The notes below the pieces were generated by a model. It was not told the origin of the DNA. It saw only the letters and a list, made by a program, of their open reading frames with translations, and made no database searches. Of a stretch of 64,000 nt of DNA, positions 24,902 through 35,312 are shown piece after piece. Position 1 is the first letter of the stretch; each line of letters opens with the position of its first letter. Location of the stretch: assembly GCA_022702705.1 (NCBI GenBank), contig CM040423.1, positions 113,331,738 through 113,395,737 on the forward strand, in the 5' to 3' direction. A program made the position numbers and the translations under genes. The stretch is from Papilionanthe hookeriana x Papilionanthe teres. Taxonomy: Eukaryota; Streptophyta; Magnoliopsida; Asparagales; Orchidaceae.

Positions 24902-24919
24902 TGGCCCCGTTGCCGGCGA
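24902..24919 (+). other. Primer binding site of E2 (tRNA-Asp type)
   Basis: TGGCCCCGTTGCCGGCGA, six bases after the LTR end. It differs from the classic Athila site TGGCGCCGTTGCCGGGGA at two positions. Confidence 0.88.
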
Positions 24920-25120
24920 GGTAGATAAACGGTACTTATTTAAAGATATTGTAGTAACTGAAAACCTTTACTTTGTAGTATATTTGTGTGCTTATTTACT
25001 TTTTAGTGTGATTTTATATGCGTAGTAGTGAATCTGTAGGTTTGATACCTTACGATTCAGAGTTAGAGCGTACTATTAGAAATATTAAAAAATAACAAAA
25101 AAATTGAAAATTACTGCGAA

Positions 25121-26391
25121 ATGGGGAATAATTAAGAGAATCAGATTATTAATGTTAGAAATTTGCCAAGACCTTTGAGAGATTATGCTAACCCAATAGT
25201 AGATGAAATTCATATAACTATTCAAAATTCTGATGTTGATGCTAATTCGTTTGAACTTAAACGTGATATTATCCAAATGGTACAAAATAATCAATTCGGA
25301 GGAACACCTAATGAAGACCCAAATTTACATCTCGCTAGTTTTTTAGAACTGTGTGCTACTTTTAAATATGATGGAGTGTCGAGTGATGTTGTGAGACTTA
25401 GACTTTTTCCTTTTTCCTTAAGGGATAAAGCTAAGGCGTGGTTAAACTCGTTAGCACCTGGATCTATTCGAACTTGGGGAGAACTTTCTCAAAAGTTTCT
25501 ATCAAAATATTTCCTTCCATTAAAAATTGTGAAATTAAGAAATGATATCACATCTTTTGGTCAGTTTGAAGGAGAGTCAATATATGACGCTTGGGAGAGG
25601 TTTAAAGATCCTCTTAGGAAGTGTCCACACCATGCTTTGCCAGATTAGTTAATAATTCAACCTTTTTATAACGGATTAGTGGGATCATTAAGATCAATTA
25701 TTGATGCTGCTGCTGGTGGATAGTTAATGTCAAAAACTTTCGATGAAGCATATTCGTTAATTGAAGAGATGACTACTAATAATTTTTAATGGACCTCTGA
25801 ATGGGTAAATCCTAAGAGAGTAGCTAGTGTTCATGATTCTGATATGATGACTATGATAGTTTCTCAAATAGCAGCACTTTCTAAGAAAATAGATCAATAT
25901 GGAATGAATTATTCTCAACCACCCCAGTGTTAGAGGAAAATTCATTTGGGCAGATAATTGAATCTCAAACACCTTATGGGACTTTAAACGTGATTAATAG
26001 ACCTAATAACCCTTATTCGAATTATTATAACTCTGGTTGGAAGAATCACCCAAATTTCAATTGGAATAATAATAATGCTAATGTGAACCCACAATGGGGG
26101 CACAATTCTATAAACCCAATTGGAAATTCAAACAACAAAGGAAATACTAATTTTAGACCATCTTATCTCCCTGGATTCAATAATAACATACAATTTAAGA
26201 ATTAGAAGTTGTCTACAGAAGAAATGCTTTTGAATATGGGTAATCAATTACAAAGTCAAGGTGTTGCGATAAAAAAAATTGAAAATCAATTGGGACATAT
26301 TTTCACTGCGCTTAATAATAGACCTTCTGGAGTAATTTGGAGATCAATCCAAAAGATTAAAACAAGGAACAAATTAAGGCTATTCAATTAA
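25121..26391 (+). pseudogene. gag: E2 gag, Athila-type (broken)
   Basis: Capsid precursor starting at the ATG 25121, with a stop after four codons (25133). Then 25163-25648 is open with the Athila gag core 'LFPFSLRDKAKAWLNSL' and 'SQKFLSKYFLPL'. A frame change occurs between 25648 and 25927. The Asn-rich linker with 'FRPSYLPGF' is at 25927-26205 and the coiled-coil-like tail 'LLNMGNQLQSQGVAIKKIE' at 26209-26391. It matches E1 gag along its length. No zinc knuckle is seen. Confidence 0.88.
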
Positions 26392-27406
26392 GGAGTGGAA
26401 AAGAATTAGAAACTAGAGTGCAGAAAGAAGTTGAAGAAGAGAAGGAGAAGGTGAATATTGAAAAAGGTTCAAATAAGATTTATCCAGACGTGGAATATCC
26501 TCTTGAACTAATGAAGATTACTGTTGAGAAACCACCTCCTCCATTTCCTCAAAGATTGAAGTAGAACAATAGGGATGACAGATTTGGAAAATTTTTGGAA
26601 ATCCTTAAGAAGTTAACAATAGATATACCTTTTATTGAAGCATTAGAACAGATGCCTGATTATGCAAAATTTATGAAGGATATTCTTAAAAAGAAGAGAA
26701 AGTTCACGGATCATGAGACTGTTGCACTTAGCGGAGAGTGTAGTTCAATAATTCAAAAAAAGCTTCCTAAAAAACTTAAAGATCATGGTAGTTTCACTAT
26801 CCCGGGTGCTATAGGTGAAAAGTTTTTTTGGAAGAGCCTTATGTGATATGGGAGCTAGTATTAACCTTATGCCTTTATCAACTTTCAAAAGATTGGGAAT
26901 TGGAGAAATTTCTCCTACATCTGTAACTCTTCAATTAGTTGATCATTCTATTACTTATCCTAAGGGAGTGGTAGAAGATGTGTTAGTAAAAGTGGATAAA
27001 TTTATCTTTCATGTGGATTTTATTGTGCTTGAAATGGAGGAAGATAAAGATATTCCAATTATTTTAGGAAGACCATTCCTAGCTACTTGGAAGAGGCTGT
27101 AATTGATGTTCGAAAAGGGAATTAACTATGAGAGTTAATGATCAAGAGGTGACCTTTAATATTTTGAAATCTATGAAGTATCCCTCAGTTGCAAAAGATG
27201 ATGAATGTTTTAGGATGGAAGTTTGCGAATATTTGAGAAATGATTATTTTAAAGAGATCTTTGAAAAGAATGTGGAGTATGAAAATATAATTGAAGATGA
27301 AACTGGAATTGAAAAAGATTCAGATAATGAGAAGAATAAGGAGTTGGAGTATATTCAAGAGGAATTTGAAGTGTTAGATACCATGGAAGGTAGAGATAAA
27401 AGTTAA
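26392..27406 (+). pseudogene. E2 aspartic protease region
   Basis: The Lys/Glu-rich linker continues to about 26800, with open part 26595-26846. Retropepsin has active site DMGASINLM (Asp codon 26845-26847) and second-half motif 'IPIILGRPFLA' near 27053-27085. A one-base frame difference separates 26846 from 26815-27102. The tail 27128-27406 is acidic and joins to RT. Function and relatives are as for the E1 protease. Confidence 0.87.
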
Positions 27407-28463
27407 ATTTCATCTATTATTAAACCTCATGAACTTGAGATGAAAATTCTCCCTAAGCATTTAATGTATATGTTTTTAGGAGAATCATCTACCCTAACAG
27501 TTATTGTATCTTCGAAGTTAACTGAATATCAAGAACAAAAACTATTGGAAATCTTAAAAAGATACAAAAAGGCTTTTGGATAGACTTTGGCGGATATCAA
27601 AAGAATCGATCCTTCGATCTGTATGCATAGAATTTTATTAAATGAAGAAAATAAACCTAAAATTGGTCCTCAAAGGAGATTAAATCCTATAATGAAAGAA
27701 GTAGTTAAGAAGGAAATTTTAAAATGGCTTGATGCTGAAATTATTTATCATATTTCGGATAGTGTTTGGGTAAGTCCAATTCATTGTATACCGAAGAAAG
27801 GCGGAGTGACAGTGGAAGTGGATGAATGAAATGAAATTTTGCCCACTAGATAAGTTAATGGATGGCAAATTTGTATTGATTATAGAAAACTAAATGCTGC
27901 CACCCGAAAAGATCACTTTCCTCTTCCTTTTCTCGATCAAATGTTGGATTGACTTGCTGGACAAAAGTACTATTGCTTTTTGGATGGATATACTGGTTAT
28001 CATCAAATACCTATTGCTCCTGCGGATCGAAAAGACAACATTTACTAGCCCTTATGGAACATTTGCTTTTCGAAGAATGCCTTTTGGATTGTGTAATGCA
28101 CCTGCAACTTTTCAAAGATGTATGATGTCTATCTTTAGTAGTATGACAGATAATGGAATATAAGTTTTCATGGATGATTTTTCTGTGTTTGGAACATCAT
28201 TTGATATTTTTTTGGAAAACTTGGCAAAAGTTTTGAAACTCTATGAGGAAACAAATTTAGTTCTAAACTGGGAAAAATGTCAATTTATGGTTGCAGGAGG
28301 AATAGTGCTTAGGCATAAAATTTCTGAATTTGGTATGGAGGTCAATCCTGCTAAAATTCGAGTTATTGAGAGATTACCACCACCCACTACTGTGAGAGAG
28401 GTGCGGAATTTCTTAGGACATCTTTGGATTTCACAGGCATTATATTAAAGATTTTTCTAAAAT
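27407..28463 (+). pseudogene. E2 reverse transcriptase
   Basis: Open blocks are 27587-27829 (pre-RT and block 1, 'VWVSPIHCIPKKGGV'), 27894-28163 ('FAFRRMPFGLCNAPATFQRCM') and 28170-28448 (catalytic FMDD at 28167-28178, then 'LNWEKCQFMVAGGIVLRHKIS'). Stops at 27584, 27828 and 28161 and two frame changes break it. Block order and sequence match E1 RT and the Athila lineage. Confidence 0.9.
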
Positions 28464-28473
28464 TACTAAACCT

Positions 28474-29030
28474 TTGTGCCAACTTCTTGAGAATGATAGG
28501 AAGTTTGATTTTAATGATGAATGTTTGTGTGCTTTTAAATTACTTAAAGAGAAATTAATCACTGCTCCTATAATTATTTCACCTGATTGGGAGAAACCCT
28601 TTGAATTGATGTGTGATGCTAGTGATTATGCTATTGGAGTTGTGTTGGGGCAAAGGTATGATAAAACTTTCAAAGTCATTTACTATGCTAGTAAAACTCT
28701 TAATGATGCTCAAATTAATTATACCACTGCCGAAAGGGAGTTATTAGCTATAGTGTTTCCTTTTGATAAGTTTAGATCTTATTTAATTGGGACTAAAAGT
28801 ATAGTGCATACTGATCATTCAGCTATCAAGTATTTAATGCAAAAGAAGGATGCTAATCCTAGATTAATTACATTGATACTCCTTTTGCAAGAATTTGATT
28901 TCGAGGTAGTTGATAGGAAAGGATCTGATAATCAAATTGCTGATCATTTGTCAAGAATAGAACATGATAAATTATCTAAATTTGAAAAGGAAGTTACAAA
29001 AACTTTCCTGATGAACAACTGTATATTCTT
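28474..29030 (+). pseudogene. E2 RNase H
   Basis: Better preserved than in E1: open from 28474 with 'FELMCDASDYAIGVVLGQR' (first catalytic Asp), 'TAERELLAIVF' (catalytic Glu), 'HTDHSAIKYLMQKKDA' (Asp) and 'NQIADHLSRIE' (last Asp). These are the four expected acidic residues of a gypsy RNase H. A frame change near 29000 separates it from integrase. Confidence 0.92.
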
Positions 29031-30282
29031 ATGGAAAAGAATTTGCCTTGGTATGCTGATATTGTGAATTATATTGTGAGTGATATTATACCATCGGATT
29101 TAACAAGGCAACAACAAAAAAAATTTAAATATGATGCTAAATTTTATTTTTTGGATGAGCCCTATTTATATAAACAGTGTAAGGATCTGATTATTAGAAG
29201 ATGTGTGCCACATAAAGAAATTAATCCAATCATTCAGAGATGTCATGATTCTGAATTTGGAGGTCATTTTGGTGTTGATAAAACGACTTATAAGATTTTA
29301 CAATCTTGATCTTGTTGGCCAACTCTTTTTCGTGATGTTTTCATAAATATACTAAACTTTGTGATCGATGTCAAAGAGTAGGTAATATTTCTAGGAGAAA
29401 TGAAATGCCTCTGAATTATAATTTGGAAGTTGAAATCTTTGATGTATGGGGATTAGATTTTATGGGACCATTTACACCTTCATTTGGAAATTTATATATA
29501 TTGGTTGCTGTTGATTATGTTTCGAAATGGATTGAAGTTGTTGCTTTACCAAGATCTGATGCTCGGAGTGTTTCTAAATTTTTAAAGAAAAATATATTTA
29601 AAAGATATGGAATGCCGAGAGTGATTATAACTGATGGTGGATCCCATTTCATAAACAATCAAATTAAGAGATTAATTGAAAAATATAACATTATTCATAG
29701 GATATCTACTGCTTATCATCCCCAAAATAGTGGTTTAGTGGAAGTATCGAATCGGGAAATTAAAAGAATTTTGGAGAAAACAGTGGATATTCATAAATTA
29801 GATTGGTCTGCTAGATTAAATACCACATTATGGGCTTATAGGACTTCTTTTAAGACCCCTAATGGAATGTCTCCTTGTAGATTAGTATTTAGCAAAACTT
29901 GTCATTTGCTGGTTGAATTGGAGCATAAAGCATATTTTGCGATTAAGGAGTTGAATTTTAATTTGAAAAATGCGGGAGAAAAAAGATTTATGCAATTAAA
30001 TGAGTTGGAAGAAATCAGAAATGTATCATTTCATAATGATAGAATTTATAAAGAGAAAATGAAATTGTGGCATGATCAGAAGATATTGAAAAAATGATTT
30101 GAACTGGGACAAAAAATTTTATTATATAATATGAGATTGAAATTATTTCATGGAAAACTAAAGTCCAGATGGATGGTTTCTTTTACTGTAGTGAAAGTTC
30201 ATTCGTTCGGAGCTGTCGATATCGAGGATCCTAAGACTGGAAATATTTTAAAGGTTATTGGGCATCGTTTAAAACCTTAATT
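29031..30282 (+). pseudogene. E2 integrase
   Basis: N-terminal HHCC module at about 29200-29390 ('CHDSEFGGHF', then 'CDRCQ'), with a frame change near 29309. The catalytic core open at 29405-30097 has Asp in 'GLDFMGPF', Asp in 'ITDGGSHF' and Glu in 'SGLVEVSNREIKRIL', the full D,D-35-E triad. A stop at 30095 precedes the C-terminal domain, which continues to about 30282 with the Athila ending around 'VIGHRLKP'. No chromodomain is seen, consistent with the Athila lineage. Confidence 0.9.
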
Positions 30283-30348
30283 TGGAGGGTCTTTACCAGA
30301 TTTCAAAGAGGTTTTATTGCTGAGTCATACTGGTTAATTGAATGGTTT

Positions 30349-30394
30349 GTCGGGCTGACGACGTTAAACCAAGCTCTTTATGGGAGGCAACCCA
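30349..30394 (+). other. Conserved non-coding motif after pol
   Basis: GTCGGGCTGACGACGTTAAA followed by CCAAGCTCTTTATGGGAGGC. The same block occurs after E1 integrase at 37180-37221, there with an AAGCGCTT palindrome. It is the best-conserved non-coding stretch shared by the two elements. Similar motifs are known in Athila elements of many plants. Role unknown. Confidence 0.7.
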
Positions 30395-30560
30395 TGTGTA
30401 CTTGTGTGTTGTGTTTGCTTGCTTATTGTTGTTTGTGCTTTTAGTTTGTTATTTACGAATCCTAATAACCCCTAAATAATTTAAAAATAAAAAAATATAT
30501 TAGATCGTATTGTGAAAATGAAGTATATTGAGCCAAATAAATTTCGGTGAAAATTTTAAC

Positions 30561-30660
30561 CACTGGCGTCGCCGGTGCCAGATTAGGCGCCGCCGGTGCC
30601 CTATCCTTTTAAACCAGCCGAATTTCTAGTTTGTGTACCACCGGCGCCCAAATTCTGGGT
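30561..30660 (+). promoter_or_regulatory. Inverted-repeat cluster upstream of ORF-A
   Basis: Three or four GGCGCC-type units in AT-rich surroundings, of the same kind as in the E2 LTRs, about 220-320 bp before the first extra ORF. Candidate internal control region or RNA structure. Confidence 0.5.
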
Positions 30661-30881
30661 GACGGCTTTTAAGTTTTAAATGCTGTTTTTGGCGGTTTTG
30701 AGCGGGATCTTCTTCCTTAAAACTCCCCAAAACTCCATTTTGAACCCATACCCACCATAGAACGAAAACTTCCTTTCCTAATTTGCATCCCATGGATTCC
30801 TACTCCATTAAACTCCCTAGATCACACATTTACAACTGACGAAAGTTCGTTAGTTTCGAGGCGCATCGTCTACTCCATAAA

Positions 30882-31807
30882 GTGATGATGAAAAGAAGGA
30901 TTATCAAGGAAAGAGGCTTTGTGAATCGAGGTTTGGAGAGTCTGACTACAAGAGTTGAAGAGATAGTGAAGCAAAGGCGTTGGCAAGTGTTATGCTACAC
31001 TACCACTGCAGTTGTTGTTCCGGTCGTGAAAGAATTTTATGCAAATCTACATGGGATCAACCAAGGATGTGTTTTTGTGCGAGGTAGGTATGTACCATTC
31101 ACTCCTGCGAGGATTAATTATCTCTTCATGATTGAGAATGTACCTATTTTTCATTATGCAAATTTCAATGTGACGAGCAATGATATGAATGAAATCTATC
31201 ATTATTTGACGGATGAGAATGAAGAATGGGAAGTAAGGGATAATGGATATATCAGTTTCTCTTCTTCATCCTTGAATCCGGTATCAAAGTAGTGGCATTA
31301 CTTTATTTCGACAAAATTAATTCCTACTATGAAGATAAGTAAGGTAACGAAGGAAAGTGCTATTCGAATTTACGTATACAAGCTGGAAGGCCGGTGGATA
31401 TTGGATCGATCATTACTAAATCTGTATTGGGATTGATTGTGCATGGATCTAAATATGGGCTTGGACTCCCGTCCACCATATTTCTGTTATGTAGTCAATC
31501 ACAGGTACCATATGAAAGTTGGAAAAAAGTTCTTCTACCCCGGAGACCTATTGACCGAAATGATCTTTATGACTACTGAACAATAGGAGATGAAGGATAT
31601 ATATATTTGCTTGTTGATCAACCCACTGAGAGTTCACAACCTATTCAGCCTTACTATTCTGAAAGTTCGAGGGTGATATTGAAGAAGATAAAGAAGTTGG
31701 AAAATGAGGTACAGAATGTTCTGAATGCTATTAACAATATTTCTGATTTATTTGATCACATTGATTGGTGGATGAAAGAGCAATTTGCTCATCTTTGGTC
31801 GGATTGA
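30882..31807 (+). pseudogene. E2 extra ORF-A after pol (unknown function, broken)
   Basis: Open 30882-31292, then stop, then 31394-31579 and 31607-31807. About 300 residues in all if it was once one gene. It has the 'VKEFYANL' and 'VRGRYVPFTPARINYLF' pattern of the uncharacterised plant transposon protein domain found after pol in Athila-type elements. A coiled-coil-like segment near the end reads 'ILKKIKKLENEVQNVLNAI'. There is no signal peptide or transmembrane segment, so it does not look like an envelope protein. Clearly related in plan to ORF-B downstream. Function unknown. Confidence 0.65.
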
Positions 31808-32340
31808 GTTGGGTTTGATTAATCTGTTGAAGAAGAATGCTTTGGTGGCTAAAGATTCATCCGATGAATTCCCATATCGTTCATTCTACAATTTGTTCGT
31901 TCATCGTCAATTAATGGGAGACATTAGAGAGGATGAGACTTCTTAGACCGATGAGGAGTAATTAGTGGATTATGTATGCTGTTTTGTTATGTTTAAGTGT
32001 TTTCTTTGATTATTATGTTATTTTCTTTGCTTTTCTTTAGTATGTTATGCTTGGACAATGCTTTGATTTCTTGTGTGTACTTAGGACTTAGTGTTTGCTT
32101 ATCATAGTGTACTTGCAACACTAAGGATCTAAGGAGTGTTGCTTTTATTTTATGAACATATGTGTGTAATTGTTGTGTCGTGGATTTTATATATGAAAGT
32201 GATGTGATGTGTTGTTTGAGTAAAGTGATATTTTTTAATGCTTGTGAGATGAAATGGATGCTTGCTGATGTGTTAAATAGGACTGCGAAGGATGAAACGA
32301 TCGAATTTACGATGAAAATTTTTGAACCCAATAGAATTTT

Positions 32341-32457
32341 GGACAGGCACTGCTGGCGCCAGATTGGGCACCACTGGCGCCCAAATACAGAGAGCCTGGC
32401 TATTAATTTGAATAGAGCGCCGCCGGCGCCCTATCGTGCGCCGCCGGCGCCCAAATA
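32341..32457 (+). promoter_or_regulatory. Inverted-repeat cluster upstream of ORF-B
   Basis: Contains four GGCGCC-type units, including two close GCGCCGCCGGCGCCC units near 32418-32452. Similar to the clusters in the E2 LTRs and upstream of ORF-A. About 380-500 bp before ORF-B. Confidence 0.5.
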
Positions 32458-32631
32458 CCGAAAATAGCCCGGGACCCTTAAAAATTCGTGAAAATTGCCT
32501 GGGACCCATTTTTTCTGCCATTTCTTTCATCTCCCACCTCCATGTTCGCGATTTTGAAGCTTTAGGGCTTGTTAGATCTCAGATTAGAGAGGATTTCAAG
32601 GACTTCTAAGGCCGGATCTGCACTTCTCTTG

Positions 32632-32830
32632 GTAAGAACTTTACTGTAAGTTAAAATTTTTGGATTTTTGCTATGTGAAACTCTTACATTATTTGGATGA
32701 TATTTTTGAGAGATTTTTTTAGGAAAAGTGAGGTTTCCTATAGTGGAATTTGTTCTTACTTGTTTAGATTAATGCTTGGAGTTAGTACATTGTGGATTTG
32801 GGATTTATTGGTAAATTTTTACAATTTTTA
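32632..32830 (+). other. Candidate intron in the leader of ORF-B
   Basis: A GTAAGAAC donor-like site at 32632 and a TTTTTACAATTTTTAG acceptor-like site ending at 32830 bracket a T-rich 199-bp segment. The ORF-B ATG (32840) follows nine bases later. Typical of a plant 5'-leader intron, but without RNA evidence. Confidence 0.35.
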
Positions 32831-32839
32831 GAAATTCAC

Positions 32840-33964
32840 ATGGCTCCTAGAATGAGTAAGGGGAAGCAAAAATTTGATTGGGACGATGAAAGATTTGTTA
32901 ATATTAAGGCTCAGTTTTGCTTCAACTCTCAGTTGCAAAATAAGAAGTGTATTCAAGATCGAGCGTTTGAGAATCCTGGTGGATCTGTGGAATAGTTAAT
33001 TTCTGAGCGGAATTGGGAGCGTTTTTGTTAGTTTTCTGCTAATGCTGTTTTGGGAGTAGTCCGAGAATTTTATGCTAACGTGCTCTGGTCTAGGACGGAA
33101 TATGTGCTAGTTTGAGGGAAACTGGTTGAATTCACCCCACCACATATCAACGCATTTTATCAAGTTTAAGAACCTTTTGTTTGTGAATTTGAGAATTTTG
33201 ATACTAGTGAGGGGAATTTGATGAGTGTAAACACGTATCTGACCGATGGAAGAGGGGAGTGGAAGATGAATCAGAAACAGATGATTAACTTCCTTGCTTC
33301 TACTTTAAATGTTGCTTCTAAAGCGTGGCATTATTTCATTTCTGCGAGACTGTTATCTTCTTATCATCACAGTGAAGTTACTAGGGATTGAGCTATTTTG
33401 AATTATTGCATCCAGAATATGAAGAAAATCAATATTGGAGCTATTATTTTCAAGAGCATTCACTCTGTTGCCAAAGGAGAAACCATCGGTGGATTATGAC
33501 ATTACGCCTTAATTCATGCCCTTTGTGTTCGGTCCGGAGTTGAGTATAGTAGTTCTGAGGAAGTGGTGTTACCTTTGAGGCCAATTACGAAGACCATTAT
33601 TCGTACTTATGAGACTCATGTGGGTGCAGGAGAGGAGACTAGGAGTACTGATATTCCTACCACAAGCCATGATGTTCCATCTACTTCTGAGCCCCCGACA
33701 CTATCTGATGTCATGAAGCAATTGAGATTGTAAAGTGATAGTTTTGATAGGATGCATAGTAGGATGGATGTAATCGAGGCCAGGAGTGATGTTAATGAAA
33801 ACTATTTGCTAAGAAGAGTTGAATTCGATATTGCTTATTATGATGCTCAGGCCAGATTTATCAAGGGGAAGTCCGATGTGACATTTCCTACTTGTCCTAG
33901 TTATACACCGTACAGGCCTGGACCTTCTGACCCTGCTAACGATGCTGGAGATGATGTGTATTAG
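32840..33964 (+). pseudogene. E2 extra ORF-B after pol (unknown function, stop codons only)
   Basis: From the ATG at 32840 a single frame runs to TAG at 33962, about 374 codons, interrupted by several in-frame stops (first at 32993) but apparently with no frame change. It shows the same uncharacterised plant transposon domain as ORF-A: 'VVREFYANVL', 'LVEFTPPHINAF' and 'KAWHYFISARLLSSYHH'. The Cys/Ser-rich late part has a coiled-coil-like 'RMDVIEARSDVNENYL' and a Pro-rich tail. No membrane segment. Its stops are of the type produced by C-to-T or G-to-A change. Function unknown. Confidence 0.7.
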
Positions 33965-35312
33965 TTTTATATTTCTATGTTGTACTTTTGTGTTGTTTTT
34001 AGTTTGTTGTGTTGTACTGATGTGATGTAGTGGATATCTATTTTTCATGTGATATGAAGCCCTGTGTTGTACTGGTGATGATGAAGTGTTATTTATTTTT
34101 TAGGTTGAATTGTTGTGTTGTACCATGATATTAAAATTGTTGGTTGTACTGTTAGTAGTGTGATAGTTTGTTTCATGTTATAGTGTTCTGTTGTATGTTT
34201 AGATCTTTAATGTTAATTTCTCTTTACCCATGCAAATATTTAAAATTGTTATATCACTGCTACTAATTATTTCATGCCTGCTAGTTGTGAATTTTGATTA
34301 ATACTAGATAGATGTTGAAGATTTCAAAGATCCCAACACAGAAAGGTTAGTTTTCTTTTAATCTCAACTATTTCAAATTTAGTGAAAAATTTAAGTTTGA
34401 GGGAGGGCAGAGAAATGCTAAACTTTTATTTGTTCTCAATTATTATATTTTTAAAAATTATTAGCATAACTTCTGGCAATTGAACCTCATTATAAGATAA
34501 CTAAAACTTATCATTTAAATTGAATATTAAGGAAGGATAAGATGAAAAATTTTAGTGATAAAGGTTAATTTTATAGAATTAAGATATTTGGTATGAAATG
34601 ATATGATTATAGTCAACTATTTAAAGTAAAGAAAACTTTATTTTTGAAATGTTAGAGGATTTAAAGTAATGTGCGTTAAGAAGAGATTGTGACTTTGTGA
34701 TGAATATTAAAGCTTGCACTTAACTATAAAGTAAGGAGGGGACTTAAGTTTGAACTTTAGAAAGAAGAGAGTGAAGTTCAAAATCATTAAAGGCTATCCA
34801 AATATAGTAATCTTCAGAGAAAAAAAAGAGAGAAAAAGAGATAAGAAAAGAAGGATTGAAAAACAATCCCCAAAAAGAAAAGAAAAAAAAAAGAAAAATG
34901 TTTATGAGGAGAAGATTGAGGAGATGCCTAATAAAAAATTGGCTTCACTTGAATCACCTTAAAGGGAGAGGTTTATTTCATTTCTGAATTTATGTTTAAA
35001 GTACTAGCCTACATTCTAATGAAGTTTGCATGAACTCCTTTTTCACATAGTCTTTAAAGCACTCTTAATATAACAAATTATGGTTCATCACGAAATAAAT
35101 AGAAAACAAGAACTCTTAGACTTGATTACTGGATATTTTTATACCTGTAAAGTTGACCTCAGTTGCTAAACTTTTTCTGAAAATCTAACCACTATATTCT
35201 TTTGGATGAAAAATTTTAGTCTCTTACAATTGAAAAGTACATTTCCTAAAGTTATATTTTATGTAGTAAAATGATTACTTGAGTTCAAGTAATAGTTTAT
35301 GTTTGGAGATTT
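33965..35312 (+). other. E2 3' non-coding region
   Basis: AT- and GT-rich region between ORF-B and the 3' LTR. It includes the 'AAGTTTGAGGGAGGG' purine motif (34394-34409), a long A/G tract (34818-34935) and the direct approach to the LTR 'GTTTGGAGATTT' (35301-35312), the likely plus-strand primer. The same order is seen in E0 (3650-4558). The short Lys-rich open frame at 34750-34962 comes from the purine tract and is not supported as a gene. Confidence 0.65.

Noticed and set aside
30882..33964. ORF-A and ORF-B considered as envelope-like genes
   Set aside because: No signal peptide, no transmembrane segment, no glycosylation-rich ectodomain. They fit the uncharacterised plant transposon domain instead.
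34750..34962. Lys/Glu-rich 70-codon frame
   Set aside because: Encoded by the conserved purine tract, with no counterpart frame in E0.
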